Made by a program: the position numbers and the translations under genes. A stretch of 64,000 nt of DNA from Capra hircus (taxonomy: Eukaryota; Chordata; Mammalia; Artiodactyla; Bovidae): the NCBI RefSeq assembly GCF_001704415.2, contig NC_030811.1, positions 930,001-994,000 on the forward strand, given 5' to 3'. Numbering within the stretch: position 1 is the stretch's first letter; every line of letters starts with the position of its first letter. A model generated the notes under the pieces. It was not told the origin of the DNA. It did no database searches and saw only the letters and a list, made by a program, of their open reading frames with translations. Positions 32,776 to 44,580 of the stretch are shown here, in pieces.

Positions 32776-33519
32776 TGGCGCCCGAGCCGGGGCGCCTGGG
32801 GGCCGGCCAGGCACCGTGTCGCCTGGCAGCCTAGGCTGTTCCCTTTCTGGGGTGGCTGGAGGGTTAATCCCGTAGCAGTGGAGCAGTTTCCATGCTCAGG
32901 AATCAACAGCAGCAGCAGACACTGCGCACCACTGACGTCCTGCCGGCCCACGAGGCCCCACAGACAGGAGCAGGATGGGGAACTTCTGCCCCTTGTCAGC
33001 AGGCTCAGCCGTCCAGAGGGCGCGCGTCCACACCCCTTCAGGGCTCCGTGGCATCGAACCTCCGACCCACACTGTATTTCAGGTTCGATGCCCGCTCTGC
33101 AAAGGGCTCCCTTCAAGGAGCGTCAGCAGCTGCCTCGTGGGACACCTGTGTGGGAACACTAGCCCAAGGGCTGCCCACAAGCCTTCCCGGGCCTCCGTCC
33201 CAGCCCCGAAGCCCAGAGGAACTCAGGAGAGCACCTCTGTGCGGTGGCTTCCGGAGGGCCAAGTGTCCTCCCACGTTTGGCCAGTGATGGCGGCTCTGAC
33301 CCTCTGGGCCCCAGGGAGAGAGGGCTGGGCCTGCAGGGGAGGCCGGATCGGGAGGCAGGGGTTCCGAGGCGGGCGAATCCAGCCGTCCTCCCCGTGGTGG
33401 CGTCTGTCCCAAGCTTGTCCCCGTGGTCATGGGATGCAAGTCTGTGCCCAGCACATCCTCTCCCCACGGCTGAGCTCGTGGCAGAAAGGAGACTTCCTTC
33501 ATGTTTCTCCTCTGATTTT
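32776..33519. other. GC-rich unique DNA, no gene recognised
   Basis: A short CAGCAGCAG run lies near 32908. Nothing else recognised. Confidence 0.5.
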
Positions 33520-34085
33520 CTTTTGCACATTTCAAACTTGCAAGCAAGCTGAAAGAACAGTCAAGTGAGCGCCCACAACCTTTCATCTGGATTCAGCAGT
33601 GGTCAGCAGTGGCCCCTGTCACTCACCCACCACCTGATGAAGCTGTTGAGAGTAAGCTGCAGGCGTGAAACTCCCCGCGAAGCGTGCTCTTAAACGTGGG
33701 TGCTCTCTGACACCGCCCCCGAGCACGGCTCGGATGTCATTCACCACGGCTTGCGCTCAGATTTCCCTGGGCCCAGCAGCGCTCTTCAAGCTGCTATCTC
33801 ACTTTGATCCAGGCTGCAGTCAGGGAGCGCTGCTGCCTGGTGGCCGCATGTCCTTGACTGTCTCTGTGCCGCAACACTCTCCCTGCCTTCTGATTCAGTG
33901 TCATCACCGGCCTTTCCCAATATTGCAGCTTTTAAAGACCCTGGGCCGACCGTCCCATGGATATGTCTTCATCTGGGTTTGTCTGTTGTTCCCACGAGGT
34001 CAGGTTCAGACGAAAGGTTTGGGGAGGAATGCCGCACACGTGGGTCTGTGTGCACCTCCTGGGCGTCCTGTCAGGAGCTGGACGG
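33520..34085. mobile_element. Ancient LINE-type repeat, family unresolved
   Basis: The ordered words ACATTTCAAACTTGC, AACCTTTCATCTGGATTC, AGAGTAAGCTGCAGGCGTG, CATCTGGGTTTGTCTG and GAGGAATGCCGCACACG track an old mammalian repeat (the 'cttcacctagattcaccaattg ... aatttgggtttgtctgatg' pattern). I recall it as L1M-derived. Strand uncertain. Confidence 0.5.
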
Positions 34086-34162
34086 CCCCCTGCTAAGGCT
34101 GAGGCCCCCTGCTGAGAGCGGGGCCCAGCTCATGACTCCTCGAGGAAGGGACCCTCTCTCCT

Positions 34163-34875
34163 AGCTGTTGTTCAGTCCCTCAGTCGTGTCCGACTCTTTG
34201 TGACCCCATAGAGTGCAGCACGCCAGGCCTCCCTGTCCATCACCATCTCCCAGAGTTTGCTCAAACTCATGTCCCTTGAGTTGGTGATGCCATCCAGCCA
34301 TCTCATCCTCTGTCTCCCTCTTCTCTTGCCCCCAACCTTTCCCAGCATCAGGGTCTTTCCAATGAGTGTGCTCTTCGCATCAGGCGGCCAAAATATTGGA
34401 GCTTCAGCATCAGTCCTTCCAATGAATATTCAGGACTGATTTCCTTTAGGATGGACTGGTTTGATCTCCTTGCAGTCCAAGGGACTCTCAACAGTCTTCA
34501 ACACCACAGTTCAAAAGCATCAATTCTTCAGTGCTCAGCTTTCTTTATAGTCTAACTCTCATATCCATGCATGACTGCTGGAAAAACCATAGCTTTGAGT
34601 AGACAGACCTTTGTTGGCAAAGTAATGTCTCTGCTTTTTAATATGCTGTCTAGGTTGGTCATAGCTTTTCTTCCAAGGAGCAAGTGTCTTTTAATTTCAT
34701 GGCTGCAGTCACCCTCTGCAGTGATTTTGGAGCCCAAGAAAATAAAGTCCGTCACTGTTTCCACTGTTTCCCCATCTATTTGTCATGAAGAGATGGGACC
34801 AGATGCCGTGATCTTAGTTTTTTAATGTTGAGTTTTAAGCCAACTTTTCCATTCTTCTTTTTCACCGTCATCCAC
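34163..34875 (-). mobile_element. BovB LINE, 3' 710 bases with TSD
   Basis: A minus-strand BovB tail flanked by CTCTCCT at 34156-34162 and 34876-34882. The C-terminal ORF2 piece is open at 34552-34764 (METVTDFIFLGSKITAEGDC). It is truncated before the RT catalytic box. Confidence 0.95.
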
Positions 34876-34882
34876 CTCTCCT

Positions 34883-35824
34883 GGGTAGTTAACCAATGAT
34901 CTGGGACATGCTCTGAGATGGTGAGACGCCCTGACCCCCTGAAGAGCTACCTTCGCCAGGAGCCCCTTGTTTCAGGCCCAGTGGGGGAGCTGGGTGGGTC
35001 TTTACCCGCGGAGGAGACTGTTGCCCACCTGCATGGCCCCGAGGCTATCAGCGGTGCCCTGCAGCCAAGCAGACAGCGATATGGCACCTCGTCCCATCTC
35101 ATCATTGTGGGAGCTTATCCTGGGGCCAGGAAGCAGGACAGTGCGGGACCAGCTCGGGAGACAGGGAAGTGGGAAGTGTCCTGTGCAGACGGGGCTCTAG
35201 GGGTCGGGAGGCCCAAGGTTTGGAGCCGGAGGACGGCGAGTGTCCCTGAGACAGGCTGTTCCCCCAGAGTGAGAGCCTGCTGGTGTCTCAGGAGAGGGGG
35301 CAGCTCCGAGGGGCAGAGGGGATGGTCTTGCTGTGGAAGACTGCTGTCTGAACGGGATGCTGTCTGCCCAGGGCTGGGTGTGGGCCCCCAAGTCTGTGTC
35401 TATGGCCAGGCACTCGGGGAGGACCACACCCCCAGGGAAACCCTCGAGATGGACAGTCCCCACACTGTCCCTCGGGGCCTGGGCACAGCCACACAGCCTC
35501 CCTGGAGCGGTGGCCGTCTAGACACGGTGCGGCTCTGAGCTGCAGTCCTTCTTAAGGTTTTGAATGCGGCCTCTGCACACTTCCCAGCCGAGCTCCCCTC
35601 AGTGCTGCAGGAGCCTCAGGACAGTGGTGCTCCCCTGCCGTTTGACAGACCTCCTGTGGGGACGCCCCCGGGGGACACAGCCCTACCAGCAGGTGGCCCT
35701 CGAGCCCGGCTCACGTGAGGTCTACACAGGCGCTCGTGGGCACGTGTGGCCTTAGAGCAGGGTGACCCCAGAAGGGCCCCCAGATCATGGCCTGGTTGAT
35801 GTGGAGAAGCTCTGCTTGTCACTT
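34883..35824. other. GC-rich unique DNA, no gene recognised
   Basis: A 206-codon open frame (34918-35538, plus) starts near the BovB edge but has no recognisable domain. Confidence 0.5.
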
Positions 35825-36300
35825 TTACAGACGTCTGCTAACCGACCAGCTTTGCAAACCACGGTGAAATCTGGTGTCTCTGCAGTGTGCCGACAAGTTT
35901 GGTGTGTGGGTGGCACCTGTCCGGACAGTTGCTTTGGGAACAAGGCTTTGGATGTCTGCTTTTGACTTTAAATAGTTTCTCTTTAGAGACGGCAGTTTAA
36001 AATCCACTTGTAAGGTGACGGATTTAGCCGTCCTCTCTAAAAATGTATTGCATTATTTCAAAACTAAGCGGCTCCCTGAGATGCCGGCGTGGCTGCGCCT
36101 CACACACCAGCAGAGCGTGAGAGGAAGTGCTCCGAATGCCTGTGAAATTAAAATAGTGTTTACTTTTAAGGTGGGGACATAATCAGTTTTCCTTAGAAAA
36201 TTACAGAAACTGAGATGCAGAGAAACGTGGTTTGAAGAAACGGTGATGCTGTCTTGTTTGAATTCACGAGTCCGGACACCTGCCCCAGAAATGACGTTCA
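35825..36300. promoter_or_regulatory. AT-rich island with imperfect inverted repeat
   Basis: Repeat-free AT-rich sequence. TTTAGAGACGGC at 35982-35993 pairs with GCCGTC at 36027-36032 plus TCTAAA at 36036-36041, leaving a 3-base bulge. Motifs include GAAATTAAAATAG and ATTGCATTATTTC. A regulatory role is inference only. Confidence 0.3.
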
Positions 36301-38044
36301 CAGAGGCCGCGGGAGCCGCGTCCAGGCGCGGGGGCGTCCCCCACCCCTGCTGGCTGTTCTGCGGGAAGCAGCACTGGCTGTCTGTCAATTGGAGTTTGCC
36401 TGGTTTTGTTTGAGTTCCCGTCGGCACACTGTTGACTTAGGTTTCACGTCTGTAGTGACCAGAGGCCCCGTCCAGCCTCCCCCGACTGGCCCGTGTCTGC
36501 CCACTTCCCTCCCCTCCACCCTCTGGGCATCGCCGGGGCTGCCAGGTGGGGGGCGGCGGGCATACACGTCTCCTACCCGATGGCTCCCTGGCTTCACACA
36601 CCGGCTCCTTGATCGGCTCGACCTCTAATGTGCAGCACTGAAACACGGATCGTGTCCACATACAGACGCAGTCCAAGGCAGAGAGAAGACCCCCGGGATC
36701 CAGACAGGTCGGGAAGGGAGGCTGGTGTGGGGAGGGGTCTGTTAAGAGGCCTTAGCCTGGGAGAGTCAGCCCTGGGGTCCAGGGAAGCGGCGGTGGTGCC
36801 CACGGTCTGTCCAGGGCTCACGGCACACCCCCTAGACAGCAGCTGCCCGGGTCAGGGCCCGGCCACCTGGTCTGCACAGGGGGCCCTGAGACCAGAGCTT
36901 GAAGTACGGCCTTGGAGGAGAGCGAGGAGGGCGGTGCGCTGGCTTTTCACGATGGCTTTGTGTGGGGGGAAGCCAGAAACAGGTTATCGACTCGTCCAGA
37001 GGTGCGCCGTCAGCCCAGCGCCGTGAGGAGCAGCACGTCTTCTGGGTCCTCGTCCTGCCCTCCCTCTGCTGGGATTCTCCACGACTCTCCCGCTCAGAGC
37101 CTGCCGTTCGCACCGCTCAGGACCCGGACATCTGGCTGACGGTTCAGGAAGCTCGCCGAAATCCTCTGGATGAGGCAACTGACCCCTGATCCTCCACCTC
37201 CGCCTCTGACACCAGGGTCTCTGGCTCCGACCAGCTGCTGCTGCTCTCTGGGGAGCTCACCCCGGGGGAACCCTTGGCAGCGCTGGAGTAGACAGTGAAG
37301 CCCGTGAGCCTGTGCCCGTCTCTCGGACGTGGAGCCTGAGGCTTAGAGAAGCCAGCTGCCACTCCAGGTCCCTCAGTAGGGGAACACTTCCGCCACCTTC
37401 ACCCAGGGCTTCCTAGGGGCAGGAGCAGACCGGATCTGGTTTTCTTCTGCTGGATCACACCCCTGTGAGCCTGGCCCATCTCTCCCATCAGCTCTGAGTG
37501 AGGCTGCAGGACCGCGTCCAGGGCAGGAGGCCCCTTCTCTCCTCTCTGCATCTCGCTGGGGCTCGTGCTGCACTGCACCGGGAAGGACGGCTGTCGCCTC
37601 TGTTTGTGTGAGACACTGTGGTTAGTTGCTAAGTTTTTTTCTGACTCAGAAAACCAGGCTGATCCCAGCTCTTGTCTGAATCTGGGGGAAATTAACCCAG
37701 GGAAGGAGGGCCACCAGCCCCGCATGCTTGGAGGGGGCACCTAGCTGCGAAGAATCACCCAATTTGATTTTACCTTCCTGGCAGTTTCTTTTCTTGCTTT
37801 CTCTTTGAATAACGTGAATAGGGTCCCGATACGGTCCCAAGTCTTAACCTGAAACGGGCTCAACAGGAGAAGAAGCAAGATGGTGGCAAACCCCCGAGGA
37901 GCACGGAACCAGCTTCTAGATGCTTCCTGGCCCAAAGAGCGACTGTCAGTTCAATCCAGACGGTCTCCGCCGGGTTCCTCCCTGAGTGTCTTCCTGCACT
38001 TCTTATCCCGGGGGCTGTTGGCATCATGCTAAGTGGGTTCCTGA
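36301..38044. other. GC-rich unique DNA, possible MIR traces
   Basis: GGAGCCTGAGGCTTAGAGAAG at about 37331-37351 resembles the MIR core but is too short to call. No gene recognised. Confidence 0.45.
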
Positions 38045-38100
38045 GCCATCTGAACATGGGGTGTCTCCCCCAGGGCCATCTGAACGTGGGGTTCTTCTGA
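38045..38100 (+). repeat. 30-bp tandem duplication
   Basis: GCCATCTGAACATGGGGT at 38045 and GCCATCTGAACGTGGGGT at 38075, two copies. Confidence 0.8.
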
Positions 38101-38184
38101 AGTCGTCCTGAGGAAGCAGTTACCCAGACCACAGTGGTGGGATGTGCGGCTGTGGCCCGGGTCCCGCGTGTCAGGAGGGAGACC

Positions 38185-38394
38185 AGTGAAAGTGCGAGAG
38201 AGCCATTCAGCCCTGTCCAACGTGTGCTGCCCATGGACTGTAGCCCACCAGGCTCCTCTGTGCATGGAATTCTCCAGGCAGGAATACTGGAGTGGGCTGC
38301 CTTGCCCCCTCCAGGGCAATCTCCCTGACCCAGGGATTGAGCCCACATCTCCCGCACTGCAGGCAGGTTCTGTACCGTCGGAGCCCCCATGTCA
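38185..38394 (-). mobile_element. Bov-tA SINE, near full length
   Basis: Minus-strand copy. The tail complement AGTGAAAGTG is at the left edge, then the body (CCATGGACTGTAGCCCACC, CCAGGGATTGAGCCC). The head at the right edge is degraded. Confidence 0.9.
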
Positions 38395-38452
38395 GGGGGG
38401 AGTGAGTCCTTGGCAAAGTTGCCCTGGGAGGCAGCGCCATTCCCGGCCTGCC

Positions 38453-38612
38453 CGTCCCAAGGACCACCTGACCTCTGACCTTTGCGGGGAGGGGCTCAAC
38501 CCCAGGCTTCGTCAGAGCCCCAGGCCCGCCCTGCGCGTCCCAAGGACCACCTGACCTCTGCCGGGAAGGGCTCGACCCCAGGCTTTGTCGCCCCAGGCCC
38601 GCCCTGTGCTCG
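38453..38612 (+). repeat. ~83-bp tandem duplication
   Basis: CGTCCCAAGGACCACCTGAC starts copies at 38453 and 38536. Both contain CCCCAGGCTT and CCCCAGGCCCGCCCTG. The second copy is about 75 bases after small deletions. Confidence 0.9.
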
Positions 38613-39749
38613 GCCCAGATCTGAGTTCCTTGCTGGTCCTGTGGAAAGTGAGCCCGGTTTCTCCTGCTTCATCTGCGGGGAGCCCCAGTCTCTCAACACT
38701 GGAAGGCAGAATCAGGTTTAGGCGAGCACACAGAGGGCATTCCTGACAGTCTCCTGGGAAAGGTGATTCCAGAAACCCGTGGGCTCTCTGAACGCTGCTG
38801 ACAGGAGGTGGGTTTTATATTTTAGAAACGTTGGTACAGGGTTGATATTTACAGATGAAAACTCAGAGCCAGCCTGCCTGCTCAGACGGCACCCTCAGAC
38901 CAAGGGCAGCGCCGCTTTCCGACCATGCCGTCCATTTGGGGAGATGCCCGTTGGCAGAATCACTGAGACACGCACACCTCTCTCAGCCACTCGCGGGTCC
39001 TGGGCACGGAGCTGCCTGGGGGTAACGCAGGTTCTAGACCAGGTGCAGTGGCCCGTCAGCAGGGCGTCGGGGCTGCCAGGCTCCCTAGACACTGGCCTTT
39101 GCTCAGCGGTCCCACCACATCCAGGGGTGCCCCCACCAGGCTGGATACCCCATCACTGCCTGGCTGAGCTCAGGCTCCGTCCCCATGGCTCCTGGCTCCC
39201 CGCAGGGCCTTCCGCCTGGGGTCCTCACTTGGAAAAGGGGACAAGCAAGGTCTCCCCATGTGGAAGGTGCCCGGCTCCAGACTCGTCACACTCACCTGCC
39301 AGGGTGTCCTCGCCCCTACCCTGTGCCCCTGAGGCAGGACCACACTCACCCTCGAACACACAGGCGAGGAAGTGGAAAATGGACAACAAGGGGCACTGAG
39401 CTCTTCCAGAGGAAGCTGTGGGCCGAGTGCCCAGACGAGCCCCCAGTGCCCGGTGTCCACCCCTGCCCAGCGCTCGGCCAGGAGCTCTACCCGGAAGCCC
39501 CTTCTGCACTCAGGGAGCAGGAGGGGCAGAAGGACCAGGGGACAGCTTAGCCTCCCCAGTCCTTCCCCCAGGCCCTGCCCGGGGTCTTCCCCACGGCCTG
39601 GGCCCCAGCTGTACACTGAGCTGTGGGGGCACAGGGGACCCCTGGGGTCCTGTCTGCCTGCCCTCGCAGCCTCCCCTTGGCCTCCCAGGCTGCATGTGAA
39701 AGCTCCCTCATCCAAAAGTGTGGTTCAGAGGCTGACTTGGTGTTCTCAC
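38613..39749. other. GC-rich unique DNA, no gene recognised
   Basis: A 206-codon plus-strand open frame (38779-39399) has no domain. No repeat seen. Confidence 0.5.
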
Positions 39750-40150
39750 ACGTTTGAGAGGATAATCCGTTTACTGGCAAACATTATTCAGGATTAGTGT
39801 GACTGACTGTGACAGGAAATCCAAAATAATAGCAGCTTAAACAACTAGAAATTTATTTTCATTTCTTGGAGAAGAAAAAGTCGAGTCAGGCAGTCCAGGA
39901 ACCACCTGGCACCTGCAGAGACAGAGGCCCCTGCCCTTGCACGGCTCCCACACCCTCCGCACAGGACTCCCTCCTCACGGCCCAAGGTGGCTGCCCACCT
40001 CCTACCATCAGCCCATATCCCAACATCAGTGACTGCGGAAAGCACGCACCAGGGGACACCGCCTGGAGGAAGCACTGGCCTCACCACGGGAGTGGCCAGC
40101 AGGTAGAAGCTTCATTCTGGCAGTCGTGGGTCCAGCTTTAAAGGCCAGGG
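39750..40150. mobile_element. Old interspersed repeat, family unresolved
   Basis: AGCAGCTTAAACAACTAGAA, ATTTATTTTCATTTC, GTCAGGCAGTCCAGGAACC and GGTGGCTGCCCACCTCC in this order match a familiar mammalian repeat pattern ('gcttaaacaacagaaatttatttctc ... ggcagtccagg'). Class not settled. Confidence 0.4.
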
Positions 40151-40426
40151 GCTCCAGGAAATCAAGGGGGAGTAGCAGGCACAGCATGACAATCTAGCTT
40201 CGGTGGTGCCCTGGTGACTCTGCCCAGACCCCCTCGCAGCCCCAGGCCGTGTTACCCACGGCCGGTCACCTGCAGCTTTTCTGAGTCCTGGAATCTGCTC
40301 ACTCCGGAGAAAGCTTCAGCCAGTCCACCCTCCCATCCCTGGGGAGACAGGAAATGCACTGGTTTCTCCCTGGGGCCAACGAGCTGCCCACCCAGCACCT
40401 CCTCCAGGCTCCAGGCTCCGGGCTCC

Positions 40427-40668
40427 GACCAGGCCCCAGGCCCCGCCCAGCACCCCACCCAGGCCCCAGGCCCCGCCCAGGCTCTGCCGAGGCCCCGCCC
40501 AGCACCCCGCCCAGGCCCCAGGCCCCGCCCAGGCTCTGCCGAGGCCCCGCCCAGCACCCCGACCAGGCCCCAGGCCCCGCCCAGGCTCTGCCGAGGCCCC
40601 GCCCAGCACCCCGACCAGGCCCCAGGCCCCGCCCAGGCTCTGCCGAGGCCCCGCCCACATCCACCTCC
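40427..40668 (+). repeat. GC-box minisatellite, 52-bp unit, ~4.5 copies
   Basis: The marker GCTCTGCCGAGGCCCCGCCC starts at 40481, 40533, 40585 and 40637, an exact 52-base period. Each unit carries three CCCCGCCC or similar runs (GC-box-like). The units are nearly identical. Because 52 is not a multiple of three, the Pro/Arg/Gly-rich open frames on both strands shift frame from unit to unit, so they are not coding. Confidence 0.97.
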
Positions 40669-41139
40669 AGGCCCCGCCCTGGAAGAGCTGAGGCGCGCAG
40701 CGGGCACCCAAACCCCCTGGGAGCCATGCCCACCAGGTTTCTGAGTCCTTGGGGCGTCTTCATCCTCAAGGAAGAGCTCGATATGATGGGAATCAAGCCG
40801 CAGGACCTGAGCCCGGCCGTTTAAGGGGGACTGGACAGCAGGGCCCTGAACAGTTCACAGGAAGCCCGCCAGTGAGTGAAAGGAAGCCTGCCCACCCACC
40901 CGGTGACCTTGGATGACGGCGCCTCAGAGACCCAGCTTCCAAACGGTGTCCTGGAGGATGGAGACACCAGGCTGCCGGGGGCCCAGCTCCAGACAGGTCT
41001 TTTGTCAGAAGCGAAGGTGGGTGCAGCCCCCGGCACAAGGGAGCACCTGACCTGTTGCAGGGGCTGGCGGGCCCAGCACCGGAACCCGTGCTCCACGTCA
41101 GGAGCCCGGACTCTGCGCCTGAGACAGGGAGTCTCTCAA
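40669..41139. other. GC-rich unique DNA, no gene recognised
   Basis: Nothing recognised beyond short chance open frames. Confidence 0.5.
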
Positions 41140-41267
41140 GGCTGACGATAACCTTGTAAATGTTAATTAAAGAGTTCTCCATTTCATTCTGCTAATAATT
41201 TATTTTTCCAGGCTTTTATATTCTAAGTAGTCATAATATTTTAGGTTTTATTAAGTATTTTATATAA
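41140..41267. other. AT-rich segment before BovB
   Basis: TGTTAATTAAAGAG, GCTAATAATTTATTTTTC and TTTTATATAAATA make this a very AT-rich patch. It may be part of a conserved element cut by the BovB insertion, or simply an A-rich insertion site. Confidence 0.4.
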
Positions 41268-41763
41268 ATATCAAAAAGCAGTGACATTACTTTACTGACA
41301 AAGGTCCATATAGTCAAAACTATGATTTTTCCAGTGGTCATGTATGGATGTGAGAGTTGGACTATAAAGCTCAGAGCAGAAGAATTGATGCTTTTGAACT
41401 GTGGTGCTAGAGAAGGTTCTTGAGAGTCCCATGGACTGCAAGGAGATCCAACCAGTCCATCCTAAAAGAAATTAGTTCTAAATGTTCATTGGAAGGACTG
41501 ATGCTGAAGCTGAAGCTCCAATACTTTGGCCACCTGATGTGAAGAGCTGACTCATTTGAAAAGACCCTGATGCTGGGAAAGATTGAAGGCAGGAGGAGAA
41601 GGGGACCACAGAGGATTAGATGGCTGGATGGCATCACCAACTCAATGGACATGAATCTGAATAAGCTCCAGGAGTTGATGATGGACCGGGAAGGCTGGTG
41701 TGCTGCAGCCCGTGGAGTCGCAGAGTCGGACACGACTGAGTGACTGAACTGACTGAACTGATA
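41268..41763 (+). mobile_element. BovB LINE, 3' ~490 bases
   Basis: The C-terminal ORF2 region and 3' end, from AAAAAGCAGTGACATTAC to the ACTGACTGAACTGA tail. ATATCA occurs at 41268-41273 and 41767-41772, but this word overlaps BovB homology, so it is only a possible duplication. Confidence 0.94.
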
Positions 41764-41830
41764 CAGATATCAGCTCTCTTTTGTGCAACATGTGTTCACA
41801 GTAGTTCAGAGGTGTGCGTGCATGCGAAGT

Positions 41831-41913
41831 TGGATGGAGGGAAGGACGGATGCAAGGACAGATGGATGCTGGGTGGAGATGGACAGATGGACGGATGAAG
41901 AGGTCCATGGATA
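41831..41913 (+). repeat. Degenerate (GGAT/GGAC)n tract
   Basis: A purine-rich tetranucleotide-like array of TGGATGGA, GGACGGAT and GGACAGAT words. Confidence 0.85.
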
Positions 41914-42814
41914 ACTAGGTTGGTGGGTGCATGAAGTAGAGGGGATGAGGGTGCCTGGTGTGGTTTTCCCGAGTAGAAAGGAAGGACAGAAGGACAAGCA
42001 GGAAGGGGCGAGGTATGCAGTGGAGGAGGGGCGTCAGGGGCTGACCAGCCAGGGGCTGGAGTCGACCCCGGCAGCCGCAGCCCCAGAAGCAGGTGGCTGC
42101 CATGTGGGCAGCTGGGCCCCTAGAGCACATGGTGGGTGGGGGAGCCTCGCGGTGAGCAGGGTCATGAAAGAACACGTGTGTGTCATACATGAGCACGTTG
42201 GCGATTCCGCCTCCCCGTGTGTCATACCGTGTCCCCTGGCGTGGCCGTCTCTCCAGACTCCCTTGTAACAAGGACTCTCGTGACACTGGATAGGGGCCCC
42301 CCAGGCGAGCCCATCGTGACCCCATTGTCTGCAGAGGCCTCCCTTCCCACAGTCACTGAGGTCACAGTCACTGCGGGTTACAACGGCCACATCTCTCGAA
42401 GGGACACAGTTTAACCACGACACCTGCTGGTGACGGCCTTTGAACCCTGCTGACAGTTTTTCTCCAAGTTGTTCCACGAACTCTAAGACAGCAATGGTGC
42501 CATCGGGCTGTGCCCTTCGATTTCCACGGACAGAGCTCACAGCACTGCCCAGGTCACAGTGGGCGATGGGCCAGGAGAACCATGGCCTGAGGGTGGAAAG
42601 GGCCAGGCCCGGACCGACCGTGCATCCAGGACCTCAGAGCCCAGCCTCACCCCGAACACGCCTGTGGGTGACCTCAGAGCAGAGGGGCTGGGGGTGAAAC
42701 CAGGCTGCCAGACGCGCAGGGGCCAGAGCCGGGGGTTGCATCTCCACCTTCCAAATCAGGAAGAGGGGCTCACGCCCCCCCTCCCCAAGTTCTCCAGGGC
42801 CTGAGGGCATGCCA
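41914..42814. other. GC-rich unique DNA, no gene recognised
   Basis: No repeat or domain seen. Confidence 0.5.
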
Positions 42815-43030
42815 AGTGTAGATGCTAATCGTGAGGATTTGTGTGTGATCATTGATTTGCATGTGAACATTCGGGCCGAGTGAAAGGGATGTTTAAAGTT
42901 CAGGAGAGAGCTTTCTTTCTGCCAGTTCTGCTGGGAATGAAGCGCCGACTCTTGCGCTGTTTTATGGCCCAAAGGCAATTCAAAGACTGAAAGATGTTTG
43001 CACTCTTTTCATTCTCCAGGTTTTCGATAA
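42815..43030. promoter_or_regulatory. Candidate conserved non-coding element
   Basis: A repeat-free island with GATGCTAATCGTGAGG, GATCATTGATTTGCATG (octamer-like ATTTGCAT) and TTTTCATTCTCCAGG. Composition contrasts with GC-rich flanks. Inference only. Confidence 0.35.
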
Positions 43031-44279
43031 TTCCTGCTGGTGTGGGGCTGGGGGTCCTGGGGTGACGATGCTGATGGAGGCAGGGCTGCTGCAGCGAGAC
43101 CTGGACTCGGTCCGAGCCCCTGGCCCTCCGCTCTCTGCCGGGGTCCTGTCTGCACTATCACCCCTCCATCCTCCGGTCCAACCTCAGGGGGCTACCACAG
43201 TGTGTCCTGTGAGCTTGGCATTGATTCAGGGCCGTCAGCACCCCGAGTTCTTCCCTTGGACGGATGCAATCTGAGCTGCGTCTGGAGTTGCTCTGGGAGT
43301 GAGCAGAGGGCGGGGGGAAGAAGAGTTCGGCCGGAAGGAAGGGACGCCTGGGGTGGGGTTCCTGAGAAGGTTGCTGGGGCAGCTCTCCAGCGAGCCAACC
43401 CTGGGGCCCTGCCGGCTGTGTGCATGGCCTCGCCTGGGGACCCAGGTGCAGCTGGCAGTCAGCCCCCCTCGCCAGGCAGGACAAAGGAGCGGCTTCTGGA
43501 CGCTGTGGTCCACGGCAGTGCATCTCCAAGGGGGTCCCCGGAGAAGCAGGAACCTGGGAAATGCTGAGTGTCAGGCCCACGCCAGACCCAGGGGCTCAGC
43601 ACCTCTGAGGGCAGGAGGGGGGCAAGTCTCCTGTGATTCTGACTGGTGAACACATTTGAAAACCACTGGACAAAGGGGTGCCCGCCATGTAGACAGCCAC
43701 CCGGGAGACAGGTCCAGGGCAGGGGGTGGCCAGCGGGGAGTGCGGGAGGGGCTCGACGGGACGGTGAGGCGCTGAGCCCCAGGTGGCCCTGGGGACTGGT
43801 GCCCTGTGAGGGAGCTGAGTTCTGCCCCCAGAGCTGGTGCCCCCTCCCACCTGCCGCCCCACCCACCTGCCGCCCCACCCCCCACCGGCCATCTCCCCTT
43901 TCCTGTGCCCGCCCAGGTGCCCCCCACTTCCTCCAGACCCCCTCAGCTGTCCTGCCCCCAGGAGCCTCTTCTGCGGCGTGTCCTGGCTCAGCCTGCAGCC
44001 CCCCGGGGTGGCTCCCCTGTCACTGTGGCTGTGGTAGGAATGCCCTTGGCTCTGCGCGGGGCAGTTCTCTCCGAGAGGGGAGCCGGGCTGACCACACACT
44101 CCGTCCTGCTCTGCACCCTGAGTGTGTGACAGCACACCCACAGCCCCGAGACGCATCCCGACCCCCGCGCGCTGTGTGTTAGGAGACACGGACGGCCTGG
44201 CCCCGAGCCTGGCCCCGGGGCCCCGCCCGCCAGGACTCTCAGCTGTGGCTGCTTGCTGCGCCGCCCCTTCTTCGCTGGA
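43031..44279. other. GC-rich unique DNA with small C-rich repeat
   Basis: A short CACCTGCCGCCCCACC duplication lies at about 43849-43880. A 293-codon minus frame (43596-44477) crosses the region without any domain. Confidence 0.5.
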
Positions 44280-44580
44280 GTGAACTGCGGTTTGCTTTTG
44301 GAGCCGTCGGTGCTGAGCTCGCCGTGGAGGTTCCTCTCTTTGCAAACAAACGTACTGGACTTGTTCCACGGGGCGAGGATCAGTGCCTTTTAATGCCGAG
44401 TCTGATTTGCGGGCTGCTGATTTGCACGTGTTGGTTGTAATTGCTCCAGAGTTGCTGCCGGAAGCTCTGCTCTCCAAGCTCCCATGGCGGAGGGGCCCCT
44501 GGAAATTCAGAAACCTTTGGTTGGAATTTTCACAAGACTACTTAGTATTTACTAAGGTGCTGTTCCCAGCCCATCCCAAA
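44280..44580. promoter_or_regulatory. Candidate conserved non-coding element
   Basis: A repeat-free mixed-composition island with CTTTGCAAACAAACG, TGCCTTTTAATGCCG, GATTTGCACGTGTTGG and TTGTAATTGCTCC. It resembles distal enhancer sequence. Inference only. Confidence 0.35.

Noticed and set aside
37331..37351. MIR SINE core
   Set aside because: Only about 20 bases resemble MIR; too short to call by eye.
40427..40668. Possible CRISPR-like array
   Set aside because: Units are contiguous tandem copies without unique spacers, and the genome is mammalian.
40299..40824. Pro/Arg/Gly-rich open frames on both strands
   Set aside because: They run through a 52-bp minisatellite whose unit length shifts the frame each copy.
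43596..44477. 293-codon minus-strand open frame
   Set aside because: Low-complexity composition, other frames open over the same span, and it crosses a mixed-composition island; no domain.
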